Shown: piece by piece, positions 1 through 8,938 of the stretch
Position numbering within the stretch: position 1 is the first letter of the stretch
Layout of the letters: each line of letters opens with the position of its first letter
Source: Maribellus luteus
GTDB lineage: Bacteria; Bacteroidota; Bacteroidia; Bacteroidales; Prolixibacteraceae
Length of the DNA stretch: 64,000 bases
Direction: 5' to 3'
Assembly (NCBI RefSeq): GCF_003576475.1
Contig: NZ_QWGR01000004.1
Location: 434,001 to 498,000 of the forward strand
Translations under genes and position numbers: made by a program
The notes under the pieces: generated by a model
The model's database searches: none
Seen by the model: only the letters and a program-made list of their open reading frames with translations
Told to the model about the DNA's origin: nothing

Positions 1-680
1 CCGAAACCAAACCGGCTTTGCTTACTTTTTACGAGGTGGAAACGCTGATGCACGAGTTTGGTCATGCCTTACACGGAATGTTGGCTAATTCAACTTATTC
101 AAGCCTTTCGGGAACCAATGTTTACCGCGACTTTGTGGAATTGCCTTCACAAATCATGGAAAACTGGGCCACACAAAAAGAATTCCTGGATCGCTTTGCC
201 AAGCATTATCAAACCGGAGAAACCATTCCGGCCGAGCTGGTGCAGAAAATCGTGGATTCGCAAAACTACCTGGCAGGATACCTTTCCATTCGTCAGTTAA
301 GTTTTGGCTACCTCGACATGGCGTGGCACACGCTCGAGAAGCCCTATACCGGCAGTGTGAAAGACTTTGAAGAGCAGGCCTGGAAAAAGACACAGATCTT
401 CCCGGCAGTCGACGGAGTTTGTATGAGTACACAGTTCGGGCACTTGTTTGCAGGTGGTTATGCTGCCGGCTATTACGGCTACAAATGGGCCGAAGTGCTG
501 GATGCCGATGCCTTTAGCGTTTTCAAGGAGAAAGGACTGTTTAACAAGGAAGTGGCAGCTTCGTTCCGTAAAAACATTTTGGAAAAAGGCGGCACCGAAC
601 ATCCGATGGAATTGTACAAACGTTTCCGCGGGCACGAACCAACGGTGGATGCTCTGCTCGAACGCAGCGGTTTACAGTAA
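1..680 (+). CDS. M3 family metallopeptidase (Dcp/oligopeptidase A type), C-terminal part
   Basis: The reading frame is open from the left edge, so the gene starts outside the window and only about the last 225 residues are visible. The zinc-binding HExxH signature appears as MHEFGHALHG, preceded by FYEVETL, which is the typical M3 context. The downstream sequence (AGYYGYKWAEVLDADAF, then a C-terminal FRGHEPTVDALLERSGL) matches the end of peptidyl-dipeptidases and oligopeptidases A. These enzymes degrade short peptides, in the cytoplasm or the periplasm. Dcp and OpdA cannot be told apart from this part alone, and any signal peptide lies outside the window. Confidence 0.93.
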   Translation, partial: ETKPALLTFYEVETLMHEFGHALHGMLANSTYSSLSGTNVYRDFVELPSQIMENWATQKEFLDRFAKHYQTGETIPAELVQKIVDSQNYLAGYLSIRQLSFGYLDMAWHTLEKPYTGSVKDFEEQAWKKTQIFPAVDGVCMSTQFGHLFAGGYAAGYYGYKWAEVLDADAFSVFKEKGLFNKEVAASFRKNILEKGGTEHPMELYKRFRGHEPTVDALLERSGLQ

Positions 681-849
681 GCTACAAGCGACACAATATT
701 GGAAATGGCATCCCGGTTTTGGGGTGCTATTTTTGTTTATCGAGTATCGCACAACGAGCTGGGTACAGTGTTCAAAAGCAGATAGCTTGTTGGGATAATA
801 CAGAATTCGATTTATATCTTTATCGATAAAAATTGCTTACAATAAAACG

Positions 850-1359
850 ATGAGAACCAGTAAATATCAAATGCGGCGGGGGCTTTCAAAAACCGATAGG
901 AAAGTGTTGAGAACTCAATATATAAACGTATTAGGCTTATGTGTATTAGTCTTTGTTCTTACTACAGTTGTTGGAGTTACTATTTACGAGTTATTTTTCG
1001 ATTTGAATCCTGATGCCCTCCATACTAAAATGATGATTTATGTTTCAATGGGAACACTGATCTTGTCAATAATGCTATATTTTCTAATAAGCCATAAGTA
1101 TTACCGCGATTTGCAATTCAACGAAAAAATCCAGCTAACAAAAACTTTGACGGGCAAATCAAAAACCGCTGATTACGCTGCTTCTGTACGTGGCAATAGT
1201 ATGTCGAAGACTTATACCGTAAGATTTGAGTTCCTTGTGGATGATATAAAGTTCAACGTTGATAAAGAACTATTTGAACGTTGTGCAGAGGGGGACAAAC
1301 TGATTTTTAATTATGCCCTTAAAAGCCACTATTTATTGAGTATTGAGAAAGCAGATTAA
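850..1359 (+). CDS. small membrane protein, unknown function
   Basis: A protein of 169 residues that I do not recognise. It has a basic N-terminus (about residues 1-25), two hydrophobic membrane spans (about 27-48 and 63-82), and a soluble C-terminal part of about 85 residues rich in beta-type sequence (YTVRFEFLVDDIKFNVDKELFERC). The soluble part probably faces the cytoplasm by the positive-inside rule. It stands alone between the M3 peptidase gene and a convergent amidohydrolase. The only start with hydrophobic spans downstream is the ATG used here. No function is proposed. Confidence 0.7.
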   Translation: MRTSKYQMRRGLSKTDRKVLRTQYINVLGLCVLVFVLTTVVGVTIYELFFDLNPDALHTKMMIYVSMGTLILSIMLYFLISHKYYRDLQFNEKIQLTKTLTGKSKTADYAASVRGNSMSKTYTVRFEFLVDDIKFNVDKELFERCAEGDKLIFNYALKSHYLLSIEKAD

Positions 1360-1405
1360 AGTGCTGTTTGCTCTTATTCGAAGCGAGGAAATGACTGTGC
1401 GTAGT

Positions 1406-2467
1406 TTAAAAGCTTTGATACCAGACTTTGGCATTTCCCGAATATATTTTATCTACCACCTCCTTCGGAAGTTTTAGCCCTTTAAATTCTCCTTCAATAA
1501 GATTGCTTTTCATGGTATTATCGGTGATCAGGTATTCCCAATCGTACAGCCAGGTTGCATGCATTCTTTTTTGGAACGACTCAGCATCTCTTCCGCTGTC
1601 GATGATATCGGTTCCGTAAAGCAAACGGTCCTGGTATTTTATAAAGAAATCGCGCACTTTATCGTGGTTTTCGCGGGTTTGGTAGAAGAGCTGTCCCATT
1701 CGTGCAGCCATGTCAACAGCGGCGTTCGGATATTTATCGAGCCACTCAGATAGCGTATCGACATTCCATTCGAGGCTTGCCAGGTGGCATCCAATAAAGA
1801 TGAGGTCAGGGTTCTTGTCCAGCATCCTGTCGCGGGCCGCCATTTGTTCCTCGTAGCTGGGAAACTCAGGGTGCTTGTACATATGGTACTGCGGATGTCG
1901 CGAAAAATAACCACTGTCGTTTTTGGTGGTCATTTCTTCCAATGGTAACCAGCAGTTTTTGGGTTCTCCCAAATGTCCGACAAGGGGGATCTTGTTATCC
2001 GCAAGGTGCTGAAAGACAGGATCGAACTGCGGATCGTCAATCATCACCAAAACACTGTCGGAGTTTCGGTATTCCATCCCAATGTTTTTCCACACTTTCA
2101 CTGCAATGGCTCCGTCGGCAAGGCTTTGTTTTAACCACAACAGGGTATTGTCAGACCAGGCTGGGTTGTCCCAGTCGTCCATACAAAACGTTGTTGTATA
2201 TTCTATTTCGTGTTGAAGTTCCTGCTTAAGTTTCACCAGCTCCTGGTGCGTATCAAGCACCCTTTCGCAAGTGCCTGAATGGGTGTTGATGGAAAGAAGC
2301 CTGAAGTTGTCTTTTCGGGCCTGGTCGATCGAAACATTCTGGCTCGAATAAATGTGGTAGTGAGCATCGATTTTCGGGACTGATGAAAAATCATCCATCG
2401 AATAATAATTGCCACACGAATAAATGAATGGAGTTAACAAGCTAAGCAGAGCAATCCGGAATTTCAT
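1406..2467 (-). CDS. amidohydrolase-family lipoprotein (TIM-barrel metal-dependent hydrolase)
   Basis: A 353-residue protein with a lipoprotein signal (lipobox ending at Cys18, IYSCG), so probably anchored in a membrane on the periplasmic side or at the surface. IDAHYHIY (His36, His38) is the first metal-binding strand of amidohydrolase-2 proteins. LVGHLGEP, FIGCHLASLEWN and LLYGTDIIDSG supply later His/Asp positions of the barrel. The family includes hydrolases and decarboxylases acting on cyclic or aromatic substrates, and the substrate here cannot be read. The gene is a single unit converging on the preceding membrane protein. A perfect 14-bp palindrome lies 28 bp upstream of its start. 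Confidence 0.85.
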   Translation of the reverse strand: MKFRIALLSLLTPFIYSCGNYYSMDDFSSVPKIDAHYHIYSSQNVSIDQARKDNFRLLSINTHSGTCERVLDTHQELVKLKQELQHEIEYTTTFCMDDWDNPAWSDNTLLWLKQSLADGAIAVKVWKNIGMEYRNSDSVLVMIDDPQFDPVFQHLADNKIPLVGHLGEPKNCWLPLEEMTTKNDSGYFSRHPQYHMYKHPEFPSYEEQMAARDRMLDKNPDLIFIGCHLASLEWNVDTLSEWLDKYPNAAVDMAARMGQLFYQTRENHDKVRDFFIKYQDRLLYGTDIIDSGRDAESFQKRMHATWLYDWEYLITDNTMKSNLIEGEFKGLKLPKEVVDKIYSGNAKVWYQSF

Positions 2468-2495
2468 ACAATTAAGTTTATTTGGATTTAGAGGG

Positions 2496-2509
2496 CCGTC
2501 GATCGACGG
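2496..2509. promoter_or_regulatory. 14-bp perfect palindrome upstream of the amidohydrolase
   Basis: CCGTCGATCGACGG reads identically on both strands and is more GC-rich than the surrounding AT-rich spacer. Its position, 28 bp before the start codon of the leftward amidohydrolase gene, would suit an operator or a 5' hairpin. No regulator is identified. Confidence 0.4.
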
Positions 2510-2785
2510 GTGAAACTCGCACGTTTTTCAATTAAGCTAATGGGAATAGTTGTTTTACATGCTCGTTTCATAATGATACAGATTTAGTTGAGCAGATGAA
2601 GGTAAGAAAATTTTACTTCTTGCTGCGGAGCCGGATTTTATCTGAAAAAAGATGATATCCTTTTTTGTAGTGTGTCGAAATACTAATTTTTGTTTAGGTG
2701 ACTAACAAGAGGTTGCTATTGGCCCGGGGAATGCATTGGCAACTTGCCATTCCGGTTTCGGTCTGGAGATATACAAAAGTTTCCC

Positions 2786-2793
2786 TACCTTTG
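2786..2793 (+). promoter_or_regulatory. putative -7 promoter element (TACCTTTG) of yjdM
   Basis: TACCTTTG fits the Bacteroidota -7 consensus TAnnTTTG and lies 33 bp upstream of the yjdM start codon. A matching TTG element at the expected distance upstream is not clear, so confidence is moderate. Confidence 0.4.
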
Positions 2794-2826
2794 CCGCCCT
2801 TAATAACAACAGAATAGAGAAAAACC

Positions 2827-3168
2827 ATGTCAGACGAAATGAAACAATGTCCGCAATGTGATTGCCCGTACGGATATTTTGTGAGAGAAGATGCGTATGC
2901 CTGTCCCGAGTGCAACCATGAATGGAACCCCGCAGAAGTGGCCGATGAGGATACACTGGTGGTAAAAGACGCCAACGGAAACATATTGCAGGATGGCGAC
3001 TCGGTGATCGTAATAAAAGACCTGCCTGTAAAAGGAGCTTCGGGACCGATTAAAGCGGGTACCAAAGTAAAACGAATTCGTTTGGTGGAAGGCGACCACA
3101 ACATCGACTGTAAAATTGACGGGTTTGGTGCCATGGGCTTAAAGTCGGAGTTTGTCAGAAAAGGTTAG
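2827..3168 (+). CDS. yjdM: YjdM/PhnA family zinc-ribbon protein
   Basis: The 113-residue protein begins with two CxxC pairs of a zinc ribbon ([11 protein letters not shown] and CPECNHEW). It continues with the YjdM/PhnA core ([25 protein letters not shown]) and a C-terminal [16 protein letters not shown], which is diagnostic of the family. PhnA was named from the E. coli phosphonate region but is not needed for phosphonate use, and the function remains poorly defined. The length matches the family. The protein is probably cytoplasmic and monocistronic. Confidence 0.93.
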   Translation: MSDEMKQCPQCDCPYGYFVREDAYACPECNHEWNPAEVADEDTLVVKDANGNILQDGDSVIVIKDLPVKGASGPIKAGTKVKRIRLVEGDHNIDCKIDGFGAMGLKSEFVRKG

Positions 3169-3279
3169 CACGAAAAGAGTGGGGAGGCTACGAGTTTCGC
3201 TAATAACATAAGGATCTTTACTCTCGATCCGGTAAATTCAGTTAATTTTAACCGAAACTAACTTTAACAACCGGAGACA

Positions 3280-3885
3280 ATGAACCGAATGTCAATCGCC
3301 TTCCTCTTTTTACTCTCTGCGTTTTCAATAAATGCCCAAACCGACACTGTCACTGGCATAATACCTGAAATAAGGTCGAAAATTCGAAGTGCTATTATTC
3401 CAGCACAACGTGATGCCTTTTCCGCAAACGATACGGTCCCATTTGTTCAGATCAGTAAAACAACGACCTTTTCCGAAGGTGTTGCTTGCTTTGTCGATGG
3501 AAAATTAATGGATCCTTCCGTTTTGAAAACCATTAACCCAGCCAGTATTGAGCATTTCAGTATAAAAAAGGACGCGATAGAAATTGCGGGGAAGAAATAT
3601 CCCGGACAGATTCATGTTGAGATTAAAGAAGGCCACCATCCCCGGTTTGTTTCTCTGAATGATTTAAAGGGTAAATACATCCCCGACAATCACCAGCCAA
3701 CTTTGTTTATGATTAACGATGATTTTGTAAAAGAAGATTACAACTCTTTTTTGGTGGATGAAAAATACATCCTTAAAATTATTGTTGATAAAGTGGAAAC
3801 CTTGGAAAAACCATTGACAATAATTCGGTTGCTGACCCGCACCGAGGAGAATTTGAAGGAAGCCAATACGATTTATATCCGGTGA
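3280..3885 (+). CDS. secreted protein of unknown function
   Basis: A 201-residue protein with a clear signal peptide (hydrophobic residues about 5-19, cleavage after NAQ). The mature part carries a repeated pattern around VQISKTTTFSEGVACFVDGKLMD and DNHQPTLFMINDDFVKED. Both resemble the 'name your own plug' segments found in Bacteroidota proteins related to TonB-receptor plug domains, but the match is weak. It stands before a hydrolase-like gene in the same direction with a small hairpin between them. Function unknown. Confidence 0.65.
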   Translation: MNRMSIAFLFLLSAFSINAQTDTVTGIIPEIRSKIRSAIIPAQRDAFSANDTVPFVQISKTTTFSEGVACFVDGKLMDPSVLKTINPASIEHFSIKKDAIEIAGKKYPGQIHVEIKEGHHPRFVSLNDLKGKYIPDNHQPTLFMINDDFVKEDYNSFLVDEKYILKIIVDKVETLEKPLTIIRLLTRTEENLKEANTIYIR

Positions 3886-3930
3886 TATTTGTTTTTCCTG
3901 AATTAATCTGCGTTTCAAAAAAGTACCAGA

Positions 3931-3950
3931 ATAACAGATTTTTCTGTTAT
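3931..3950 (+). terminator. weak hairpin between two hypothetical genes
   Basis: Seven-base arms ATAACAG and CTGTTAT flank a six-base loop, followed by TTT. The stem is AT-rich and the run of T is short, so this is at best a weak terminator or a folded leader just before the next start codon at 3960. Confidence 0.3.
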
Positions 3951-3959
3951 TTTCCGTGA

Positions 3960-5738
3960 ATGAAAGCTTTCCTTTTGATAACTATTTGTTGGTGGCTGCC
4001 GTTTTGGGTGAGTGGGCAGCTTCTTCCCGGTTTTGAAAAATATGCCTCGTTTAACGAACAGCAGATGGTGCTGGAGGGAGCTCCGGCAAATACCCGTGTT
4101 CTGATTAATGCACCGCTTGATGGGTTTGGAAAACGGGACCAGGTTTTGTTGATTTTTTATGCCCTCCCGAACGGAAACACCCTTGAACAGACCTTTGGGA
4201 AAACACCAAAAGAAGGCGATGACTGGCATTTTAACATTCAGCATATCGGAGCTCAAACCCGTTTCTTAAGAGGTGTTGTTGCGCAAAAGACGATTGTGGT
4301 GGCATACCTCGAAACTACCTGTAAAAGCTGGCCTTTGTGGAAGAAAAACAACCCGGATTATTTGAAAGATACTAAAAAAATAGTAGATGAAGTCACAGAC
4401 GTGTTCTCGGCCTGGAATCCGCAGGTAGTTTTGAATGGTCACAGTGGTGGAGGACGCTTTATTTTTAGTTACCTGGAAGCGGTGGAGGTAATTCCGGACA
4501 ATGTAAAACGCATCGCTTTTTTGGACAGTGATTACGGGTACGAAGATTCGATTCACGGCCCGCAACTAACTGATTGGCTAAAGGCTGGGAAGGATCGTTT
4601 TTTAACGGTGCTGGCCTATAACGACAGTGTGGTTGAGTACAACGGAAAACCGCTGGTTTCGCCAACAGGCGGCACCTGGTACCGGAGCCGGATGATGAAG
4701 AAATATTTAGCCCGGTCTTTTCAATTCCGAGAAGAAGGGAACGATTCGCTTTTGTGGTACCGATCACCCGGAAATAAAATAGAGTTTATTCTAAAGACCA
4801 ACCCGGAAGGAAAGATCTTTCATACGGTTCAGGTAGAACGAAATGGTTTTATCCACAGCATTTTGAGTGGAACAAAGCACGAGCAGAAAGGATACTCTTA
4901 TTTTGGTGAAAGAGCCTACGAAAATTATATTTCAGAATCAATCGCTCTCCCCATACGGCAACTGAATATCCCGCTGCGAAAAACAGATGCCGAACCCGGG
5001 GCCGTTTTTATGAAGCGCATCGAAAATTTGTCTCTCGAAGAGCGGGAAGAAGAAATTTACAAAGCACTGGCCGGTGGAAATCTGCCCGGGTTTTTACGGA
5101 GAACGGTTTCTTTAAAAGCCAATTTTGCGGATGCTGCAGGCGTGGTTCATAAAATAGAATACCAGGTTATGCCCGATTACCTGGCGGTTGGAAGCGACGA
5201 TGATTACTGCCGGATTCCGATGAATCCCCGCACTGCGCAGCGACTGGCTACTTTGTTTGGAGCCTCGCTTATCACTTCCAAAATCAGCGATGATATTTAT
5301 GAAAAGGCGGAGATTAAATTGGCGCCCTTTCCCTACAAACCGGTAGGCAATGCCAACGAAACCGTTCAGAAGTTTGTTGAGCATAATTCGCAGATTGAAA
5401 AGCAAATGTGCGAAGCAGGAGGAACCCGCGGGCAGCTTGTTGCCGGAATAAAAAAGGACGTAATACTTTCGGGGCGGATGGCGCAACAGCCCGATAAAGT
5501 AGTGATTTATGGCTGGCACCAGCCCGATGGTAAACCCATTCAGCCGGTTTACAGCGGGCATGTTTACTGGTATGTGGATTACAGTCACGGAATAAGGTTG
5601 ATAAATAACCAGGTTTTGCTGGACGGGAAGCCTGCATTGTTGTCTGATATTTTACAAGATCCTGTACTTTTTAAGGTTTTCAGTAATGAAGATTCGCCAA
5701 TGCCTCAACCTGTTTATCTTAGCAGTAAAAAAGAATGA
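3960..5738 (+). CDS. secreted alpha/beta-hydrolase-like protein with an unassigned C-terminal domain
   Basis: A 592-residue protein with an N-terminal signal peptide (cleavage near SGQ at about 20). The first half looks like an alpha/beta hydrolase: the nucleophile elbow GHSGGGRF follows a beta strand (VVLNGHSGGG), and FLDSDYGYED downstream could hold an acid. The second half (about residues 380-592) is a separate region ending in VVIYGWHQPDGKPIQPVYSG and HVYWYVDYSHGIRL. I recognise that conserved block from hypothetical proteins but cannot name a function for it. The stop overlaps the start of the nitroreductase gene by 4 bp, so the two are translationally coupled. Possible role: a secreted hydrolase of an unknown substrate. 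Confidence 0.7.
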   Translation: MKAFLLITICWWLPFWVSGQLLPGFEKYASFNEQQMVLEGAPANTRVLINAPLDGFGKRDQVLLIFYALPNGNTLEQTFGKTPKEGDDWHFNIQHIGAQTRFLRGVVAQKTIVVAYLETTCKSWPLWKKNNPDYLKDTKKIVDEVTDVFSAWNPQVVLNGHSGGGRFIFSYLEAVEVIPDNVKRIAFLDSDYGYEDSIHGPQLTDWLKAGKDRFLTVLAYNDSVVEYNGKPLVSPTGGTWYRSRMMKKYLARSFQFREEGNDSLLWYRSPGNKIEFILKTNPEGKIFHTVQVERNGFIHSILSGTKHEQKGYSYFGERAYENYISESIALPIRQLNIPLRKTDAEPGAVFMKRIENLSLEEREEEIYKALAGGNLPGFLRRTVSLKANFADAAGVVHKIEYQVMPDYLAVGSDDDYCRIPMNPRTAQRLATLFGASLITSKISDDIYEKAEIKLAPFPYKPVGNANETVQKFVEHNSQIEKQMCEAGGTRGQLVAGIKKDVILSGRMAQQPDKVVIYGWHQPDGKPIQPVYSGHVYWYVDYSHGIRLINNQVLLDGKPALLSDILQDPVLFKVFSNEDSPMPQPVYLSSKKE

Positions 5739-6253
5739 TCGAACTATTACGTCAACGCCGGAGTATCCGGAAATATACCGCACAAGCCATTGAACCTGGA
5801 AAACTGGAAATTCTCAAGGAAGCAGTTTTGCGTTCCCCGTCTTCAAAAAACATCAATCCCTGGGAGTTTATTTTTGTGGATGACCCGGCTTTGATTGCAG
5901 AGATGAAGAACTGCAAGCCGCATGGTGTTGCCCCGTTAACAAGTGCCCCGTTGGCAGTGGTTGTATGCGGCGATGAGAACCTAAACGACGTTTGGGTGGA
6001 AGATTGTTCCATCGCATCGATTCTGTTACAATTAACGGCACAATCGCTCGATTTGGGCAGTTGCTGGATTCAGGTTCGCGAACGCATGCATTCCGAAACG
6101 GCTTCTTCGGAAAAATTCATTCAGAATTTATTCAGCATTCCCGAAAATTTCAGGGTGCTAAGCATTGTTACCATCGGCTATCCTGAGAAAGGGAGAGAAG
6201 GCAAACCTTTTGAAGAATTGCAGTTTGAGAAGATCAGGTTGAACCGGTTCTAA
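5735..6253 (+). CDS. nitroreductase family protein
   Basis: A 172-residue FMN-dependent nitroreductase-type protein. The start ELLRQRRSIRKYT holds the RRSIR(K/R)(Y/F) flavin-binding signature. SPSSKNINPWEFIFVDD and the C-terminal VLSIVTIGYPEKGREGK are family hallmarks. Such proteins reduce nitro groups, quinones or other acceptors with NAD(P)H, and some small members have specialised roles. The start overlaps the upstream stop (ATGA), and the gene ends at a strong bidirectional terminator. Substrate unknown. Confidence 0.92.
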   Translation: MIELLRQRRSIRKYTAQAIEPGKLEILKEAVLRSPSSKNINPWEFIFVDDPALIAEMKNCKPHGVAPLTSAPLAVVVCGDENLNDVWVEDCSIASILLQLTAQSLDLGSCWIQVRERMHSETASSEKFIQNLFSIPENFRVLSIVTIGYPEKGREGKPFEELQFEKIRLNRF

Positions 6254-6279
6254 CAAACCATCCACCTGCTTTCGCTATA

Positions 6280-6324
6280 AAAACAAAGGAACCGTTTTCT
6301 TTTAGAGAGCGGTTCCTTTGTTTT
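6280..6324. terminator. bidirectional intrinsic terminator
   Basis: Perfect 15-bp arms (AAAACAAAGGAACCG at 6280-6294 and its complement at 6310-6324) with A-tract and T-tract ends. It sits between the convergent nitroreductase and penicillin-binding protein genes and can serve both. Confidence 0.9.
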
Positions 6325-6344
6325 ATTTTGTTTCCGGTTGAATG

Positions 6345-8723
6345 CTAAAAGAACTCATCAAACGAGTCGGAATTGTTTTTCTTTCTGGTTACCTCGTCGC
6401 AATCGAGGTTGATGTTGAAATGGGCAGGCTTTTTAAACTGCATGTCTTCTTCGCGTATTCCCAGCGAAGGGTCGGCCAGCACTTTTTTATAGAAATATCC
6501 CCAGACAGGCAGTGCCATGTTGGCTCCCTGTCCCGAAGAAATGGTTTTAAAGTGAATACTTCGTAGGTCGGCGCCTGTCCAGACTCCGGCAGTTAGTTTC
6601 GGAGTAATTCCGATAAACCATCCGTCAGAGTGGTTCTGTGTTGTTCCTGTTTTTCCGGCAATGGGCATTTTGAATTCTCCATATTCCTGAGTCACCCTTT
6701 CGCGCCACAGGTTTGATCCGCGCAAACGAATACCGGTTCCTTCATCAATCACTCCTTGCAACAGGTTCAGCATCAGGTAGGCGGTCTCGGCATCAATGGC
6801 CTCGTGGCGGTCGGGCTGAAACCGTGCGATCACGTTGCCGTGGCGGTCTTCAATACGTGTTACAAAATAAGGTTTTGTATATACGCCCAGGTTGGCATAG
6901 GTGTTAAATGCTCCCACCATTTCGTACAGGGTAACGTCGGAAACCCCCAGGAACATAGAGTTTACGGGGTCGATCGGACTAACAATGCCCAAGCGCTTCA
7001 TTACCTCCACCACTGCCTGCGGATTGTACTGTTTCATTACCCAGGCTGATATGCGGTTTTTTGAATTGGCAAGTCCCCACTTCAGTGTAACCATTTTCCC
7101 GTCCATTTCTTCGTCAACACCTGCATCCTTGGGCTCGTAAATCGATCCGTCGGGCTGGATAAACTGCTGGCTTACATACGGAACTTTGGTACACGGAGTC
7201 AGGCCGTTTTGCATGGCCAGCGTGTAAACAAAAGGTTTTACCGTAGAGCCAATCTGGCGTTTGCCGTCTTTTACCATATCGTACATAAAATACTGGTAAT
7301 TGGGGCCGCCCACATACGCTCTTACTTTGCCGCTTTCGGTATCAACCGCCATAAACGACGAGCGGAAAAAACGAAGGTAATACTTGATGGAATCCATCGG
7401 AGTCATGGTGGTGTCCACCTCTCCTTCCCATGTAAACACGGTCATTTCTGTGGGTTCGTTGAAGGTTTTCTTCACCTGTTCGAAGTCGTTCCCGGCTTTG
7501 CGCATAAGGCGGTAGCGTTCGCTTTTGCGTATTTCGCGGTTCAGCAAATCGTCTACATCCTGCGAACTCATGTTGTTGGCAAACGGCGGATTTCTCAAGT
7601 CTTTCATGCTCCCGTCGAAAAGAGGCTGGAGGTCGTTACTAAGATGTTCTTCCACTGCTTCGTTGGCATACCGCTGCATGCGCGAATCGAGTGTGGTGTA
7701 TATTTTTAACCCGTCGGTATAAATATTGTAGTTTTCGCCGTTGGGCTTTTTGTTCTTTTTACACCAGCCAAACAAAGGGTTGTTTTCCCATTCGGCCAGG
7801 TCTTCGATGAATTTTTGTCCCTGCCACGACGGGTAGTTTTCGCGTTCCGGTTTTTTGGAAGTCAAGGCCAGCCGGAGATATTCCCGAACATAAGGCGCAG
7901 GTCCCTGTTTGTAATCCACTTTGCTGTATTCAAGATCGAGTGGAAGTTGTTTGGCTGAATCGCACACGGCTTCCGAAATGTATCCGTATTTCTCCATCTG
8001 GTTCAGTACGGTATTGCGGCGTTGAAGCACCAGCTCGGGACGACGCACCGGGTTGTACAGCGAAGAGTTTTTGGCCATCCCCACCAGCATGGCAGCCTGG
8101 TGCAGCTGCAACGAATCGGGCTGAATGCTGAAATATACGTTAGCCGCCGACTTTATTCCCACGGCATTGTTCAGGTAGTCGTATTTGTTCAGGTACATTA
8201 AAATGATCTCTTCCTTGGTATAGCTTCGTTCGAGTTTAACGGCAATAATCCATTCCTTGAATTTGCGTAAAACAAGATCCATTTTGCCGTCGACACCGGT
8301 ACGCGGGAACAACATTTTGGCGAGCTGCTGGCTGATGGTACTGCCACCTCCCGAACTGGAATCTCCGGTCATAATACCTTTTACAACGCGGAACAATCCA
8401 CGAAGGTCAACACCCGAATGGTTGTAAAAACGAACATCTTCCGTGGCGATCAATGCGTGAATCAAATGCGGGGGAAGGCTTTCGTACCCGACATAGGTCC
8501 GGTTTTCGCTCACAAAGTATTTGTCGAGTATTTTACCGTCTTCAAAATAAATCTCGGTGGCCAGAATGTTTTTTGGATTTTCAAGCTCTTCGAAACTAGG
8601 CATAAATCCCATCTTCCCGTTGGCCATCATCGAGAAAAAAAGGAAAACACCACCTATTGCAAGCAGTACAATCGCCCAAAAGGCGATGATATAACCGGTG
8701 AATTTTTTTAATTTTTCCCCCAT
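6345..8723 (-). CDS. class A penicillin-binding protein 1A (bifunctional transglycosylase/transpeptidase)
   Basis: A 792-residue inner-membrane enzyme of peptidoglycan synthesis. One N-terminal membrane span (about 10-32) anchors it. The GT51 transglycosylase domain follows, with catalytic Glu95 in ATEDVRFYNHSG and the GGSTISQQLAK motif. The transpeptidase domain has all three active-site motifs: SxxK (Ser493-Thr-Val-Lys496), SxN (Ser554-Lys-Asn556) and KTG (691-693). It polymerises lipid II and cross-links stem peptides. The C-terminus is short beyond the catalytic domain. It is transcribed alone toward the bidirectional terminator. Confidence 0.97.
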   Translation of the reverse strand: MGEKLKKFTGYIIAFWAIVLLAIGGVFLFFSMMANGKMGFMPSFEELENPKNILATEIYFEDGKILDKYFVSENRTYVGYESLPPHLIHALIATEDVRFYNHSGVDLRGLFRVVKGIMTGDSSSGGGSTISQQLAKMLFPRTGVDGKMDLVLRKFKEWIIAVKLERSYTKEEIILMYLNKYDYLNNAVGIKSAANVYFSIQPDSLQLHQAAMLVGMAKNSSLYNPVRRPELVLQRRNTVLNQMEKYGYISEAVCDSAKQLPLDLEYSKVDYKQGPAPYVREYLRLALTSKKPERENYPSWQGQKFIEDLAEWENNPLFGWCKKNKKPNGENYNIYTDGLKIYTTLDSRMQRYANEAVEEHLSNDLQPLFDGSMKDLRNPPFANNMSSQDVDDLLNREIRKSERYRLMRKAGNDFEQVKKTFNEPTEMTVFTWEGEVDTTMTPMDSIKYYLRFFRSSFMAVDTESGKVRAYVGGPNYQYFMYDMVKDGKRQIGSTVKPFVYTLAMQNGLTPCTKVPYVSQQFIQPDGSIYEPKDAGVDEEMDGKMVTLKWGLANSKNRISAWVMKQYNPQAVVEVMKRLGIVSPIDPVNSMFLGVSDVTLYEMVGAFNTYANLGVYTKPYFVTRIEDRHGNVIARFQPDRHEAIDAETAYLMLNLLQGVIDEGTGIRLRGSNLWRERVTQEYGEFKMPIAGKTGTTQNHSDGWFIGITPKLTAGVWTGADLRSIHFKTISSGQGANMALPVWGYFYKKVLADPSLGIREEDMQFKKPAHFNINLDCDEVTRKKNNSDSFDEFF

Positions 8724-8938
8724 CTATTTTGCTCATTTAAAGTTGGCAACAAATATATATGATAATACCTAGGCGGCAATTGATTTAACGCCCCGGGAAG
8801 TGATTATATTTTGGTTTTTTAAAAATAAATTCATCATTTTCAAATAAATAGAAAAACAAAAAATAGAAAGATAAATTTTGAACTTAGCATTGGTTTTGCT
8901 TTAATTTGCAGAAATTTTGTGAAAGGATTAGAAAGCAT

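Larger units (their letters stand above)
2468..2826. other. 359-bp divergent intergenic region
   Basis: This spacer separates the leftward amidohydrolase from the rightward yjdM gene. Apart from the palindrome near its left end and a TAnnTTTG element near its right end, I see no coding potential with a credible start and no RNA gene. Confidence 0.6.
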
